52,476 bases of DNA from Candidatus Poribacteria bacterium (GTDB lineage Bacteria; Poribacteria; WGA-4E; WGA-3G), in contig JAJDTJ010000042.1 of the NCBI GenBank assembly GCA_022827225.1, positions 1 to 52,476 of the forward strand, read 5' to 3'. How positions within the stretch are numbered: the first letter of the stretch is position 1; each line of letters opens with the position of its first letter. Below are positions 33,375 through 44,000 of this stretch, piece after piece. Made by a program: the position numbers and the translations under genes. The notes under the pieces are model-generated. The model ran no database searches. It had not been told where the DNA came from and saw nothing but the letters and a program-made list of their open reading frames with translations.

Positions 33375-34790
33375 ATGACACCAAGTGAGGTGATTGCACT
33401 TGCTAAAGAGCATGATGTGAAAATAGTTGACCTCAAGTTCATGGATCTGCCGGGGATGTGGCAACACTTCTCAATGATGGCTGAAGAGTTGACCGAAGAC
33501 CTTTTTGAAGAAGGTGCCGGTTTTGACGGTTCGAGTATCCGTGGTTTTCAAGCGATTAACGAGAGCGACATGCTGCTCTTCCCTGACCCAGCGACGGCTA
33601 TTATTGACCCTGTCTGTAAGATTCCGACGTTGAGTATCACGTGTAACATCAAAGACCCGATTACATTAGAGAATTACACACGCGATGTCCGGCATATTGC
33701 CCAGAAGGCGGAATCCTATTTACAGTCGACGGGGATTGGTGATATCAGTTATTGGGGCCCTGAGGCGGAATTCTATCTTCTGAACGATATTCGTTACGGA
33801 CAGAACCAGCATTCGGGTTTCTACTCGGTTGATTCTGTTGAGGGTAGTTGGAATTCTGGTCGTGAAGAGAACCCGAACCTGGGTTACAAACCGCGCTACA
33901 AAGAGGGTTACTTCCCGGTTCCGCCTTCGGATACGCTTCAGGACCTACGCTCCGAGATCTGTCTGAAGCTCATGGAATCCGGTATTGATGTCGAAGTTCA
34001 CCACCACGAGGTGGGAACTGCTGGTCAAGGTGAGATTGATATTCGCTATGGTGAGTTGACGACAACAGGCGATAGAATTGCCTTGTATAAGTACATTATC
34101 AAGAATGTGGCGCGTGAGAACAACTTGGTCGCCACCTTCATGCCGAAACCGCTTTTCCAAGACAACGGTTCTGGGATGCATGTCCACCAAAGTATCTGGA
34201 AAAACGGTAAGAATATCTTCTACGATCCACAAGGCTATTCACTGCTCAGTGAAGACGCGCTTTATTATATCGGTGGTCTGCTCGCGCATGCTCGTTCGCT
34301 CTGTGCAATCATTGCTCCGACAACCAACTCTTATAAACGATTGGTCCCAGGGTATGAAGCCCCTGTCAATATCGCCTACTCACAACGGAACCGTAGTGCG
34401 TGCGTCCGTATTCCTGTCTACTCCAAGAGCGAAAAGGCGAAACGGGTTGAATTCCGTACTCCGGATCCATCCTGTAACCCGTATCTTGCTTTTAGTGCTC
34501 TGCTCATGGCAGGTCTTGATGGGATACAGAATCGTATCCATCCGGGTGATCCGTTGGATAAAGACCTCTATGACCTTGAACCGGAAGAGCTTGCGGACAT
34601 TGAATCTACGCCGGTATCTCTTGGTGATGCGCTTGATGCCTTAGAAGAGGATCACGAATATCTCCTCAAGGGTGATGTATTCACGCAAGATGTTTTGGAT
34701 GTCTGGATTGATTACAAACGCGAGAACGAGGTCGATGCGATCAACATGCGGCCGCATCCGTATGAGTTCTTCCTGTATCACGATATTTAG
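33375..34790 (+). CDS. glnA: Glutamine synthetase type I
   Basis: This 471-residue enzyme is a GSI. It has the substrate/metal signatures FDGSSIRGFQ, EAEFYLL, the HHHEVGTAGQGEID metal motif, MPKPLFQDNGSGMHVHQS and NRSACVRIP. The adenylylation-site region has DLYDLEPEE, so the regulatory Tyr is conserved, which fits a GS-I beta type. The start is behind AGGAGGA at 33361-33367. It shares a leader motif with the Gfo/Idh/MocA gene at 4707. A PII gene follows, as usual for nitrogen regulation. Confidence 0.97.
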   Translation: MTPSEVIALAKEHDVKIVDLKFMDLPGMWQHFSMMAEELTEDLFEEGAGFDGSSIRGFQAINESDMLLFPDPATAIIDPVCKIPTLSITCNIKDPITLENYTRDVRHIAQKAESYLQSTGIGDISYWGPEAEFYLLNDIRYGQNQHSGFYSVDSVEGSWNSGREENPNLGYKPRYKEGYFPVPPSDTLQDLRSEICLKLMESGIDVEVHHHEVGTAGQGEIDIRYGELTTTGDRIALYKYIIKNVARENNLVATFMPKPLFQDNGSGMHVHQSIWKNGKNIFYDPQGYSLLSEDALYYIGGLLAHARSLCAIIAPTTNSYKRLVPGYEAPVNIAYSQRNRSACVRIPVYSKSEKAKRVEFRTPDPSCNPYLAFSALLMAGLDGIQNRIHPGDPLDKDLYDLEPEELADIESTPVSLGDALDALEEDHEYLLKGDVFTQDVLDVWIDYKRENEVDAINMRPHPYEFFLYHDI

Positions 34791-34819
34791 GTGGTGTCAA
34801 GAGGTGCTGGAAGCCATCT

Positions 34820-34847
34820 GGAGGGCGGATTTGCGTATCTGTCCTCC
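34820..34847 (+). other. Hairpin between glnA and PII gene
   Basis: An 11-bp stem with G-U pairs (GGAGGGCGGAT / ATCTGTCCTCC) and a TTGCGT loop, no T-run. It may be a processing site or partial terminator separating glnA from the PII gene. Confidence 0.4.
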
Positions 34848-34893
34848 CTACTGGTTCGTAAATATTGAAATAAAGATGGTACGCCGTGATTAG

Positions 34894-35283
<390 letters not shown>

Positions 35284-35306
35284 CGTTCTATCCTATTTCC
35301 CCCGGA

Positions 35307-35340
35307 GAGGTAGGCATTCGTGCCTACCTCTTATTTTTTT
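35307..35340 (+). terminator. Rho-independent terminator after PII gene
   Basis: Perfect 10-bp stem GAGGTAGGCA/TGCCTACCTC with a TTCG tetraloop, then TTATTTTTTT. A very strong terminator; the T-run overlaps the 3' end of the opposite gene. Confidence 0.95.
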
Positions 35341-36688
35341 AGTCCAACAAAGAAGCGACGAGTGCTTCCATCGCTGGGACTGTCCCGACATCCGGTAGTG
35401 ACGACATCGCTGCCCAAGTCTCATAGCCCCCTTCCTCTGTCAACGCCTTATCCGTGCAGATATAACCGATATACCCGTTTGCTAAGCTGACGAGAAACAG
35501 TGGGTTAGCATCAGCTGCCGATTTGATGTTAAATCCGGTTTCAACGAAGACTTCTCCGGGGAGTGCTACAATCGCTGCCTCACCGAGCCGCATCACCTGA
35601 ACGGGTGCTGTCATTTGTGCTGGGAGTTTGGCGATCCGCTGGCATTCCTGTGCGTAGACATCAACGAGTGCTTGCGGTATCGGCTGCCCGACCACCCAAC
35701 TGAAGGGGCCTGTATCGTAAGCGTCGTAAGTACCTTGGGGTACGGATAATATCTGCTCAGCAATTTTGAGGTCTTCAGCGGTAATCTGTTTGCGGGGGAA
35801 CGTTAACGTGGCGAGGGACCCACTGAGATCAAGTGTATCGTGCATCTCCATGAACTGCATCTCGGTGATGAAATGCCCAGCGAGTACGTTTGCCATTTTC
35901 GCTGCCTGCTGATGTCCACTCGCTGTCCATTTCGTCTGTCCACTGAAGTCGGTATTGTTAATCTGTCCGGATGCGGCGTTCCAGAGGAGCGAGATACAAG
36001 TATCCCCGAGGTAGTGTCGCATAAGTCGATCGAAATGCCCGAAATAGTCTGCGGAAAGGGCATTGCCGTTGTCTGTCCCGATGTAGTGGAGCGAAAAATT
36101 AGCAACCGCGGAGATCGGAGTCCTGTCTTCGGCTTCAACAAACATCATCGCCAGTTCAGGATCAATTGTCCCGGTCGGTTTCACAAGATCTGGGTTTTCA
36201 ATACCGGGATTAAAACGGACAGTGCCATCTTTCATGTGCCACCGCCGATTGAAGGTGATGCGATCCTCGTTGACGCTGGCGAACCCGACCCGTGCAGGCT
36301 GGAGTCGCCAGACGGCGAGTTCAACTGCATCAGCGATTTTCAGTGGTACAGATTCGGTATAGCCGTTATCTTCATCAACCCCAAGAAGATTGGTGACAGC
36401 GACAGCAGTATGTGTGTGCGTCGCATTGACCATAACATGTGCTGGCGGGATTCCACATCTATCAGCAATGCGTGCTTTGGCTGCGTCTGCGATCTTCTCA
36501 GGTATAGCGATGAGATCACACGTGACGACTGCCACGCGCGTTGAACCGTTGTCGATGACGACGGCTTTCGCAAAGAGTTCATCATCAACATTTTCGGCGT
36601 ATCTCGGTCGGAAGCCGCCGGGTATCCTTGTGCCGAGCGGTGGTGTGATATTCGCGGTCGCGCTGCCTGCCTTAAGTGTTGTTTGCAT
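35339..36688 (-). CDS. Neutral/alkaline ceramidase-like N-terminal domain protein
   Basis: This 449-residue protein is related to the neutral/alkaline non-lysosomal ceramidase N-terminal domain: GSATANITPPLGTRIPGGF at the start, VAVVTCDLIAIPEKI, VMVNATHTHTAV with metal-binding histidines, and LPGEVFVETGFNIK. In Poribacteria-like genomes many such proteins occur with unknown sugar or amide substrates. It is not a full ceramidase, which is longer, and has no signal peptide. It leads a leftward run of catabolic genes. Confidence 0.8.
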   Translation of the reverse strand: MQTTLKAGSATANITPPLGTRIPGGFRPRYAENVDDELFAKAVVIDNGSTRVAVVTCDLIAIPEKIADAAKARIADRCGIPPAHVMVNATHTHTAVAVTNLLGVDEDNGYTESVPLKIADAVELAVWRLQPARVGFASVNEDRITFNRRWHMKDGTVRFNPGIENPDLVKPTGTIDPELAMMFVEAEDRTPISAVANFSLHYIGTDNGNALSADYFGHFDRLMRHYLGDTCISLLWNAASGQINNTDFSGQTKWTASGHQQAAKMANVLAGHFITEMQFMEMHDTLDLSGSLATLTFPRKQITAEDLKIAEQILSVPQGTYDAYDTGPFSWVVGQPIPQALVDVYAQECQRIAKLPAQMTAPVQVMRLGEAAIVALPGEVFVETGFNIKSAADANPLFLVSLANGYIGYICTDKALTEEGGYETWAAMSSLPDVGTVPAMEALVASLLD

Positions 36689-36709
36689 TGTCCAGTTTCC
36701 TCTGTTTTG

Positions 36710-37900
36710 TTATGTTTGCAACCTTGGAATGCCGCTTGAGGTGTTCGGTTTCCGGTCAATATAAAATGGATGGATGTCAAAATCGGTTTTGCCGTTGGTG
36801 GCAAGTTCGCTCATGATGCGTCCGACGAGAGAACAGAACTTGAAACCGTGTCCTGAAAAACCGGCAGCAATCAATATATCTGGGCAGTATGGGTGTCTGT
36901 CGATGATAAAATCTTCGTCGGGGGTTTCGGTATAGAGGCAGACTTCGGCGTGTGTGGCGCGTCGGAGTTCTGGCATGCGTTCCTGAACATAGGCATCAAT
37001 GTGTGCAATATAATCTGTATCTGGTGTGCGTTGGCATGTATCGGGAGAGACGCGGTCTCCCCTTCCGTGGCGTGCTATCTTTACGCCGGAACCGAAAGCC
37101 GGGATTCCGTATAGAAATTCGCCGTCCGCTGTCATTTCAGCGAAGACAGGAAACCGATCCGGTGTGAAACGGTCAGCATCTGTGGGTTGGTAGTAGCACA
37201 CTTGTTGCTTCGTGACGGTGAGCGGAAGATTCAGTTCCGCGAGGAGTTTTCCTGTCCACGCGCCGGCAGTCACAACGACCTTTTTGCTGCGGAACTGGTC
37301 GTTATCTGTGCAGACAGTCGGAAATTCTCCGTGCCAGTCAATGTTGGTTACAACGGTTTCCTCTTTGAGGGTTGCACCGTGCTGTTCGGCTAATTCTAAG
37401 TGCGTCAGAACGCATTCAGCAGCGTGGAGGAAACCGGTATCCTCCTGCCAGAGGATGTCTATATTGTTTGATACACGGAACTGTGGGAACCGTTCTGTTA
37501 ATTGTGTCGCGGACCACCACTGGGATGGAACGCCAGCGGCATCTAAACTTCGCCGTACAGACTGTCCATAAGGATTCCCGCGCTCGCCGAGACATACGCT
37601 TCCGGTGATGAAAAGCAGGGGTTTTCCTGATGCGGACTCAAGATCGCGCCACTCGGTGTAGGCGGTTTTCATTAATTCGGTGTAGAAAGGCTTATCATAG
37701 AAAAATCGGATGATACGGGTTGCGCCGTGCGAACTCCCGAAGGTGTGTCCACGTTGAAACTGTTCTAAGACAAGTACATCTGCACCAGATTTAGCGAGAT
37801 GATATGCGGATGCACTCCCCATCCCGCCAGCCCCAATGACAATGGCATCGTAAATATTTTTAATTGTTTCCTTGCGGTTCGGTAAGGCGGATTTGTGCAT
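36710..37900 (-). CDS. Sarcosine-oxidase/N-methyltryptophan-oxidase-like FAD enzyme
   Basis: This 396-residue flavoprotein has the dinucleotide motif IVIGAGGMGSASAYHLAKSGADVLVLEQF (from residue 20 on, in family order), GSSHGATRIIRFFYDKPFY, and the C-terminal EVCLYTETPDEDFIIDRHPY with AAGFSGHGFKFC, whose Cys is the covalent FAD site in monomeric sarcosine oxidases. It oxidises N-methyl amino acids or similar amines. The ATG is in a region shared with the leader repeat; the first ~16 residues (SALPNRKETIKN) are encoded by the repeat and look like an extension. Confidence 0.88.
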   Translation of the reverse strand: MHKSALPNRKETIKNIYDAIVIGAGGMGSASAYHLAKSGADVLVLEQFQRGHTFGSSHGATRIIRFFYDKPFYTELMKTAYTEWRDLESASGKPLLFITGSVCLGERGNPYGQSVRRSLDAAGVPSQWWSATQLTERFPQFRVSNNIDILWQEDTGFLHAAECVLTHLELAEQHGATLKEETVVTNIDWHGEFPTVCTDNDQFRSKKVVVTAGAWTGKLLAELNLPLTVTKQQVCYYQPTDADRFTPDRFPVFAEMTADGEFLYGIPAFGSGVKIARHGRGDRVSPDTCQRTPDTDYIAHIDAYVQERMPELRRATHAEVCLYTETPDEDFIIDRHPYCPDILIAAGFSGHGFKFCSLVGRIMSELATNGKTDFDIHPFYIDRKPNTSSGIPRLQT

Positions 37901-37976
37901 TCACGTACCTTCCCGTATATCTGAAGAAACGCCCAAGCAAAAACCCCTCCACTGCGTTCCCGGCTACTTCACCTGA
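37856..37976 (-). repeat. Leader repeat, long copy
   Basis: Contains CCGAACCGCAAGGAAACAATTAAAAAT (in parts), the distal AAGAAACGCCCAAGCAAAAACCCCTCC and CGGCTAC, matching the copy near 6131-6245. Here the core is translated into the N-terminus of the sarcosine-oxidase-like protein; the position aligned with ATG in other copies reads ATT. Confidence 0.55.
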
Positions 37977-38006
37977 TTATCCTTACTGTTAAAAAGATGC
38001 TTGCGA

Positions 38007-38768
38007 CTATCCGTTAATTGGGAACGGGTTTGGCAGAGTCGTGAAATGCTGGTATCGGTCTTTGCCGCGTAGAAGTATCGGTTTCCACGGACGTTTCAAT
38101 GAATTATCCTCTGCTTGTTTTACTGATGGGTCTATGTAGCGAATTGTTAGACCGCATCGCCGGCGGGTTGAGTGATTCGGTAGACTGCCGTGTATCATCT
38201 GCCCATGATGAATGGACATCTCACCGGCTTTTAGGACGAGATCGACGGCGGTCTCTGCTTCTGCTGCGGTGACGGGTACTTCCTGATTGATGCTCAAGAG
38301 GTTACCTGCCTGTTTCGATTTTCCGTGTTCTTGTATCCCACGCTGATGGCTTCCGGGGATCACCTGCATGCAACCGTTGCCTGTGTCGCTATCGTCTATG
38401 GCATACCAAGCGGTAATCGCATCTGGTGGTTCGAGTCCCCAGTAGGTTACATCTTGATGCCATGCGACGAATTTCTCACGGGGTCCGTACTTACAAAAGA
38501 AATGCGTGGCTAACAGCATTACATCGGGACCGATGAGAGCCTCAATGACATCTATGATTTTCGGGTGTGTGGCGAGTTTCCAGATGAATTGGTGGTCAAA
38601 ATGCCAGTCGATGAGACCGATTTCGCATTTCTCTTTGCCGACTTCTGCTTCTAACTTATCGTAGGCGTGCTGATAGCGTGCTGCTTCAGTCGTATCAGTG
38701 ATAGGAATGCCTGTCAAAAATCCGTCTTTTCGGTAGTTTTCAAGGAGTTGTCCGTTTGTCGTTTCCAT
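38007..38768 (-). CDS. Phytanoyl-CoA dioxygenase-family protein
   Basis: This 253-residue protein is a non-heme Fe(II)/2-oxoglutarate dioxygenase of the PhyH family. The iron ligands are the His and Asp of WHQDVTYWG and the His in MIHGSLPNHS. A downstream Arg (RRCGLTIRY) would bind 2-oxoglutarate. PhyH-family genes are strongly expanded in Poribacteria. The substrate is unknown. The ATG follows the leader repeat with CAAGGA about 13 bases upstream. Confidence 0.88.
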   Translation of the reverse strand: METTNGQLLENYRKDGFLTGIPITDTTEAARYQHAYDKLEAEVGKEKCEIGLIDWHFDHQFIWKLATHPKIIDVIEALIGPDVMLLATHFFCKYGPREKFVAWHQDVTYWGLEPPDAITAWYAIDDSDTGNGCMQVIPGSHQRGIQEHGKSKQAGNLLSINQEVPVTAAEAETAVDLVLKAGEMSIHHGQMIHGSLPNHSTRRRCGLTIRYIDPSVKQAEDNSLKRPWKPILLRGKDRYQHFTTLPNPFPING

Positions 38769-38870
38769 ATTTTAATTTTTCCTTGCGGTTCGGTTAGGGT
38801 AATTGGGTGAATAACATTGATTGACGTATGTCCGCCTGCGCCGTTGTTGCAGGCTACACTTCACGCTGGC
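38766..38870 (-). repeat. Leader repeat copy before phytanoyl-CoA dioxygenase gene
   Basis: CCTAACCGAACCGCAAGG followed by AAAAATTAAAAT directly before the ATG, then a more diverged distal part and a GCCTGC/GCAGGC hairpin (near 38838-38858). Confidence 0.55.
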
Positions 38871-38939
38871 AAACTGGACAAGTCCTCTTTTTCATGATTT
38901 AATTTACCTCACTTTATAAAGGTTACTTACTGTTCTTTC

Positions 38940-39827
38940 TTACGAGAGTTCAGGAAGTTTGCACTGTTGAAACCACTGCGAGTCTTCGGGTGGCGATTCA
39001 CTCGGATTTTTCATTGTTTCAAAGGTATTCAATGCGGGTGTTACTGTCTCTGCCCATATCTGCTCGACTTCTTGAAAAGTTACGGGTCTGCGTTCGGAAA
39101 TCTCCAGTTTTGTATAATCTTCCAACAATTCCGCCATTTTTTTGCCGAGCCATGCGACTTCATCGTTCACCATACGTTCACCGATGCGTCGATCTGATTC
39201 ATAGGCGTTTCTGCCCATTGCGAAGTGCGGTCCTTGTGCGTCGACTTCAGGCATGCGGGACATATCAACGCATTCGGGTTCTAATGCCCAGAGGAGCGAG
39301 GTTTCAACTCTGCCTGCGTGATCTCCGCCGTTTCCTTGTCGGTCGAAACCGGGTGTATTCGCCTCAAAGTCTGGGAGTCCATAGAGTCGCATAGCGAAGT
39401 GTGGCTGAATTAAGGCGAGAAGTGTTTTGAGGTCTTGCCAATTGGGGCCGTAGTGTCCTGTGAGGAAGATGGCGGCATGGAATCCGAGTGCATCGGCGGC
39501 GCGGACGTGGTAGCAGACGTTTTTGAAGTGTTGCCACGCTGGCATTGCCGTGAGCCAACTTCGTGCTTCGCCGACGTTTTGGTATGCCCAATTCGCGTAC
39601 ATGCCGTGTTCATGGATGTGCCAATAGTCTGGTGGTGCGACGATGCCGCCGTGTGCGTGCGCAGCTCGGCAAGCGATTGCATGCGCTTTGAGTGCATCCA
39701 ATCCAACTGTGTTTTGGGGTCCGTGCGGTTCGCAGAGTCCGTAGGTGAAGTAGACGGCCGGACATTCATTGAACGCGGCTTCTAACTCATCGGGGAACAT
39801 CCGTTCCCAGCGTATCTCTTTTCGCAT
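38940..39827 (-). CDS. Creatininase-family amidohydrolase
   Basis: This 295-residue protein belongs to the creatininase / mycofactocin MftE family. The metal motif is split: CEPHGP with Glu and His, GLDALKAHAIA with Asp, and a further His in LTGHYGPNW. The family opens cyclic amides or peptides. It lies in a series with PhyH, sarcosine-oxidase-like and ceramidase-like genes in the same direction, but the intergenic gaps are 100-200 bases. Confidence 0.87.
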   Translation of the reverse strand: MRKEIRWERMFPDELEAAFNECPAVYFTYGLCEPHGPQNTVGLDALKAHAIACRAAHAHGGIVAPPDYWHIHEHGMYANWAYQNVGEARSWLTAMPAWQHFKNVCYHVRAADALGFHAAIFLTGHYGPNWQDLKTLLALIQPHFAMRLYGLPDFEANTPGFDRQGNGGDHAGRVETSLLWALEPECVDMSRMPEVDAQGPHFAMGRNAYESDRRIGERMVNDEVAWLGKKMAELLEDYTKLEISERRPVTFQEVEQIWAETVTPALNTFETMKNPSESPPEDSQWFQQCKLPELS

Positions 39828-39842
39828 TAGGGGTTCCTCTTC

Positions 39843-40025
39843 TTAATCCTGTCTATCCCAATCTTTGAAAACAACGCCACATTTCGGGCATTGTGTTGAC
39901 CATCCTATTTGTCGCTGTCCACAATTTGGACAGATATATCTAACACCTTTGTGATACGCATACGCATACATCCAAATTCCCGCCATTACAATAAGTAGTG
40001 GTAATAAAAATATGATTGTTTCCAT
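39843..40025 (-). CDS. Small membrane zinc-ribbon protein (60 aa)
   Basis: This 60-residue protein has one N-terminal hydrophobic helix (METIIFLLPLLIVMAGIWMY) and a zinc ribbon with CPNCGQ and CPKCGV. The CxxC pairs are about 14 residues apart. Function unknown, but it may be a membrane-anchored partner. It lies between the creatininase-like and J-domain genes on the same strand. Confidence 0.7.
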   Translation of the reverse strand: METIIFLLPLLIVMAGIWMYAYAYHKGVRYICPNCGQRQIGWSTQCPKCGVVFKDWDRQD

Positions 40026-40039
40026 TTTCTTTTTTGAAA

Positions 40040-40906
40040 CTAAGCGTTAGATTGCTGGTTGCTGATATTTAAAGTTCGGCAGATTTTCTTGGCACCGGTA
40101 AGGTGCGGTTGGAGTTCAAATGCCATTTTCAGCACGGTTCGTGCTTCTGGATGCCGGTCAATCTCAACATAGAATTCGGCGATTTTTTTGTATATCCACG
40201 CCGTTTCGCGCTTCGGGAGTTTTAATGCCCGGATTTTCGTCAACGGGATGTGAGATGTTTGATAGTAGCCTTCAATACTGAAGTGATAGAGATAGATGCC
40301 TTTGAGTCGCTCCTTGACTTCTCGGATAAAGTGTCTGAAACAGGGACGTTTTGTTTCTGCTGATAAGAGAGATTCATATATCAGCATCGCCTGCTCAATT
40401 TTTCGGTGCCGCTCCAGGTCGGAAGACGCGTCTCCGTTAGAGAACCCGATTTTCTGGTAGGCTTCGGCAATGAGAAATTCGCAGTCTCGGCTCTCTTCGT
40501 AACTCAGGAAGTCGTCAATTCGCCACTCTTTCCCGGTTTTTTCGGAGTGGTGCCGGAGCTGCTCATACATAGAAATGCCGGTTTCGTAGTTTTGATGAAG
40601 CAGTGCTTCGAGCAACAGTTCTAACTTAGCATAGCTCTGGTTGAGTCTATCGAGATAGGTTTCGTGCGATTTTCGCTGCCGTTCGATTGTCTGTAGTACC
40701 CTGTCGTAGTCGGATTTCTGTTTTTTGTTATGGAGCGTGCTGTAGGCGTTACAGACTTCGCGGAACATTTTTTCTGCAAAAGCGATCCGCTCTGGATTTT
40801 TGTCGGGATGGTAGCGCTTGGCGAGTTTTCGGAATGCGCTCTTTATTTCGTAGGCGGTTGCATCGCGCCTAATCTCTAAGATTTGATAGTAATCTGGAAT
40901 TTGCAT
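40040..40906 (-). CDS. J-domain protein with helical repeat tail
   Basis: This 288-residue protein begins with a J domain (DYYQILEIRRDATAYEIKSAFRKLAKRYHPDKNPE) with the HPD motif at ~33-35, which stimulates Hsp70 ATPase. The rest is mostly helical, with repeat-like segments (GISMYEQLRHH, AMLIYESLL, PEARTVLKMAFELQPHL) that resemble TPR motifs, and no Gly/Phe or zinc region of DnaJ. It is therefore a J-domain co-chaperone of unknown client. The GrpE-like protein (22630-24297) could be a functional partner, but they are not linked. Confidence 0.85.
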   Translation of the reverse strand: MQIPDYYQILEIRRDATAYEIKSAFRKLAKRYHPDKNPERIAFAEKMFREVCNAYSTLHNKKQKSDYDRVLQTIERQRKSHETYLDRLNQSYAKLELLLEALLHQNYETGISMYEQLRHHSEKTGKEWRIDDFLSYEESRDCEFLIAEAYQKIGFSNGDASSDLERHRKIEQAMLIYESLLSAETKRPCFRHFIREVKERLKGIYLYHFSIEGYYQTSHIPLTKIRALKLPKRETAWIYKKIAEFYVEIDRHPEARTVLKMAFELQPHLTGAKKICRTLNISNQQSNA

Positions 40907-41021
40907 TATAGATACGAGGTTCCTAAAAAATATGGTACTATAATTCCATATATTCCAGAATTTGTCAAGCAGAAATTCGAGGTGTTAAAGTTTGAATTTT
41001 GGAAAAAGTTGTGGTTTATTC

Positions 41022-44000
41022 CTACAAGACTTCACGTAGGAAGCGTGCGGTGTGGGATTCTTGGACTTTTGCGACATCTTCGGGGGTGCCCATCGCGACG
41101 ACGTTTCCACCGCCTTTGCTGCCCTCCGGTCCTAAGTCGATGATCCAGTCAGCCGATTTGATAATGTCGATATTATGTTCGACAGCGATGATTGTGTTGC
41201 CTGCATCGACGAGGCGGTTCAGGACTTTGAGGAGTTTCTGGATGTCGTCAAAATGGAGGCCGGTCGTCGGTTCGTCCATGATATAGAGCGTTGATCCGGT
41301 TGTACGCCGTGCCAACTCTTTCGCGAGTTTGACGCGCTGCGCTTCACCTCCAGAGAGTGTCGGTGCCGATTGTCCGAGTTGGATATAGCCGAGTCCGACA
41401 TCTGCTAACATCCGGAGTGTCCGACAGATACGTGAGTTATCGCTGAAAAATTCGAGTGCCTCATCTACCGTCATATCTAAAACTTCAGCGATATTTTTGC
41501 CGTTATAACGGATTTCGAGGGTATCCTGACTGTAGCCGGTGCTATTACACGCTTCACACGGCATCCATACATCCGGTAGGAAATGCATCTCAACGCGGTT
41601 GAATCGGTGTCCTTCGCAGACGTGGCACTGTCCGTAAGCGAGGTTGAAACTGAACATTCCGATCCCGAAACCTCGCGTCTTTGCGTCGTTTTGCTCAGCG
41701 AAGAGTTCTCGGATTTTCGTGAACAGGTCGGTATAGGTTGCTGGATTGGAACGCGGCGTTTCGCCGATCGCTTTCTGGTCAACATTGATGAGCCGTTTGA
41801 TATGACTAACGCCGCGGACGCTTCGATACTCCGGTTTCCCATATTCGCTATATACCGGTTCACGCTCTCTATCGCTGATATAGTGGGTATGGAGGCGGTC
41901 TCTGGCACCGTCGGCTTTGATAGAGTTCTTGCTTTCGAGTGCTGGTTTTAGAGTGCCTTCAACGAGTGAGCTCTTTCCGCACCCTGAAACGCCGGTTACA
42001 CAGGTAAGGGTTCCGAGTGGAATTTTAACATCGATATCCTTGAGGTTGTTCGTCTCCGCGCCGTATAAGGCGAGTTGTTTACCTATGCCTGTGCGTCGCG
42101 TTTTGGGAACCGGGATCTCTTCTTCATTAGAGAGATACGCCTGCGTCAGTGATTTGACGGACGATTTCTCTGTGGCAGGCGGTTTATGCGTGAAGATTTC
42201 CGGTGCGCCGGTTGCAATGACTTCACCGCCGCCTTTGCCTGCCTTAGGACCGAAGTCTATGACGTGATCAGCGGCTAATATTGTGTCGCGATCGTGTTCA
42301 ACGACGAGGACACTATTACCGATATCGCGGAGTTCCTTAAGTGCAGCGATGAGGCGTTCTTGGTCGCGTGGGTGTAATCCGATACTTGGTTCATCAAGGA
42401 TATAGGTTACGCCTGTAAGACCGCTGCCGAGTTGGCTCGCGAGTTGGATTCTGCGCATTTCGCCACCGGAGAGTGTCGGTGCCCCGCGATCCAATGCGAG
42501 ATAGCCGAGACCGATATCTTCTAAGAACTGCAGCCGTATCTGAATTTGGCGAAGGACTTCTGCTTCAAATTCGGGTGAGGTATGAACATGGAGTGCGGGA
42601 TGCGTTGCTCTGGAGGTTGACACACCTTTCGCTGCAGCGGGATCGTCTTTACCGTTTCGGGTGCCGTCAGCGATTTCGGTTTCGATCTGTTTCAGACGAG
42701 TGTTAAAGAATTCGATGGTTTCGGTAATCGACATCTCCATCAATTCGGAGATGGTTGTGTCCTCAAACATGACGTAGCTGGGAAACGGTTTCAAGCGTGT
42801 GCCGTGACAGCTGGGGCATCGATCATGTGGCGGGTGTACATTCGTCCCGCGTCCGTCACAAGTAACACATGCGCCGACTTTGTTGTTAAAGGAGAAATGG
42901 CGTGGTGTGAGTTGTCCGAAATTGTTGCCACAGGAAGCACACATGGCGTGTTCGCTGAAGAATTTTTTAGTGCTTGTCTCCGGGTCCGGTTTTTTCGTTC
43001 TCTGTTGTTTAGAGCCGTTCGTTCTTGTAGATGCGCGAGGTGTGGGAAGCGTCTCTTGGAGGAGTACAAATCCGCCGCTTTGGACGAGTGCCAGTTCGAT
43101 TGCCTCTGTAAACCGGCTCTTTTCTTCGTCAACAAGTTCGACGCGATCAATGACGATGAAAATTTCATGTCGAATGGTTTTACTGAGTCTGGGTACTTCG
43201 TCAAGTCGGTGGATTTCGTTATCAATCTGGATGCGTGCGAAGCCTGCTCTCTGCAACCGGCTGAAGACATCGGCGTAATCTTCGTTGCCTTTCAACCCGT
43301 AGGCGGATTCGCTGGCGTTGATGTCAATAATTTTACCTCGGACTGCCCCTTCCTCAGCATCTGGAAGTAGCATAAAGTTTGTGAGCGGTGCGAGGACATC
43401 CATTCGCTTTTCGGGGAATAGTTCAAAGACCTTCTCTGTAATTTCCTCCGCGCTTTGGGGTCGGACCTCTTCGAGGCAATCGGGACAATAGGGTTTGCCC
43501 CATCTGGCATAAAGCGTTCGGAGTCCGTCGTGGATTTCAGTGATTGTTGCAACCGTTGAGCGCGGGTTTTGACCAGCGTTGGCATGTGAGATAGCGATTG
43601 CGGGTGAAAGTCCTTCGATTTTTGAGACCTTCGGTTTCTCCATCTGTCCTATAAATTGACGTGCGTAGGTGCTAAGCGTCTCAATATAACGTCGTTGCCC
43701 TTCAGCATAGATCGTGTCAAGTGCGAGTGATGTTTTTCCTGAGCCGCTGACACCGGTCAACGTCGTCATTTTACGATGCGGGATGTCAATATCGACGTTC
43801 TTGAGATTATTTTCCGTAGCACCCTGTACCGCGATTGCTGTCCGTTTCTCTTGTTCCTGTCCGAAGATGTCTGCGCCCTCGGTAGATAAGACTGGCGGTT
43901 TCATGAGTTGTCGCTTCGCGTCCCGCCAGAGGTCGAAATCGCCGCGGAGTGCTTGTCCTGTGTAAGATTCTGGTGTCTCTGCGATCTGTTCTGGTGTGCC

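Noticed and set aside
41583..43370. Long plus-strand open frames inside uvrA
   Set aside because: Antisense of the tandem UvrA, with no recognisable domain.
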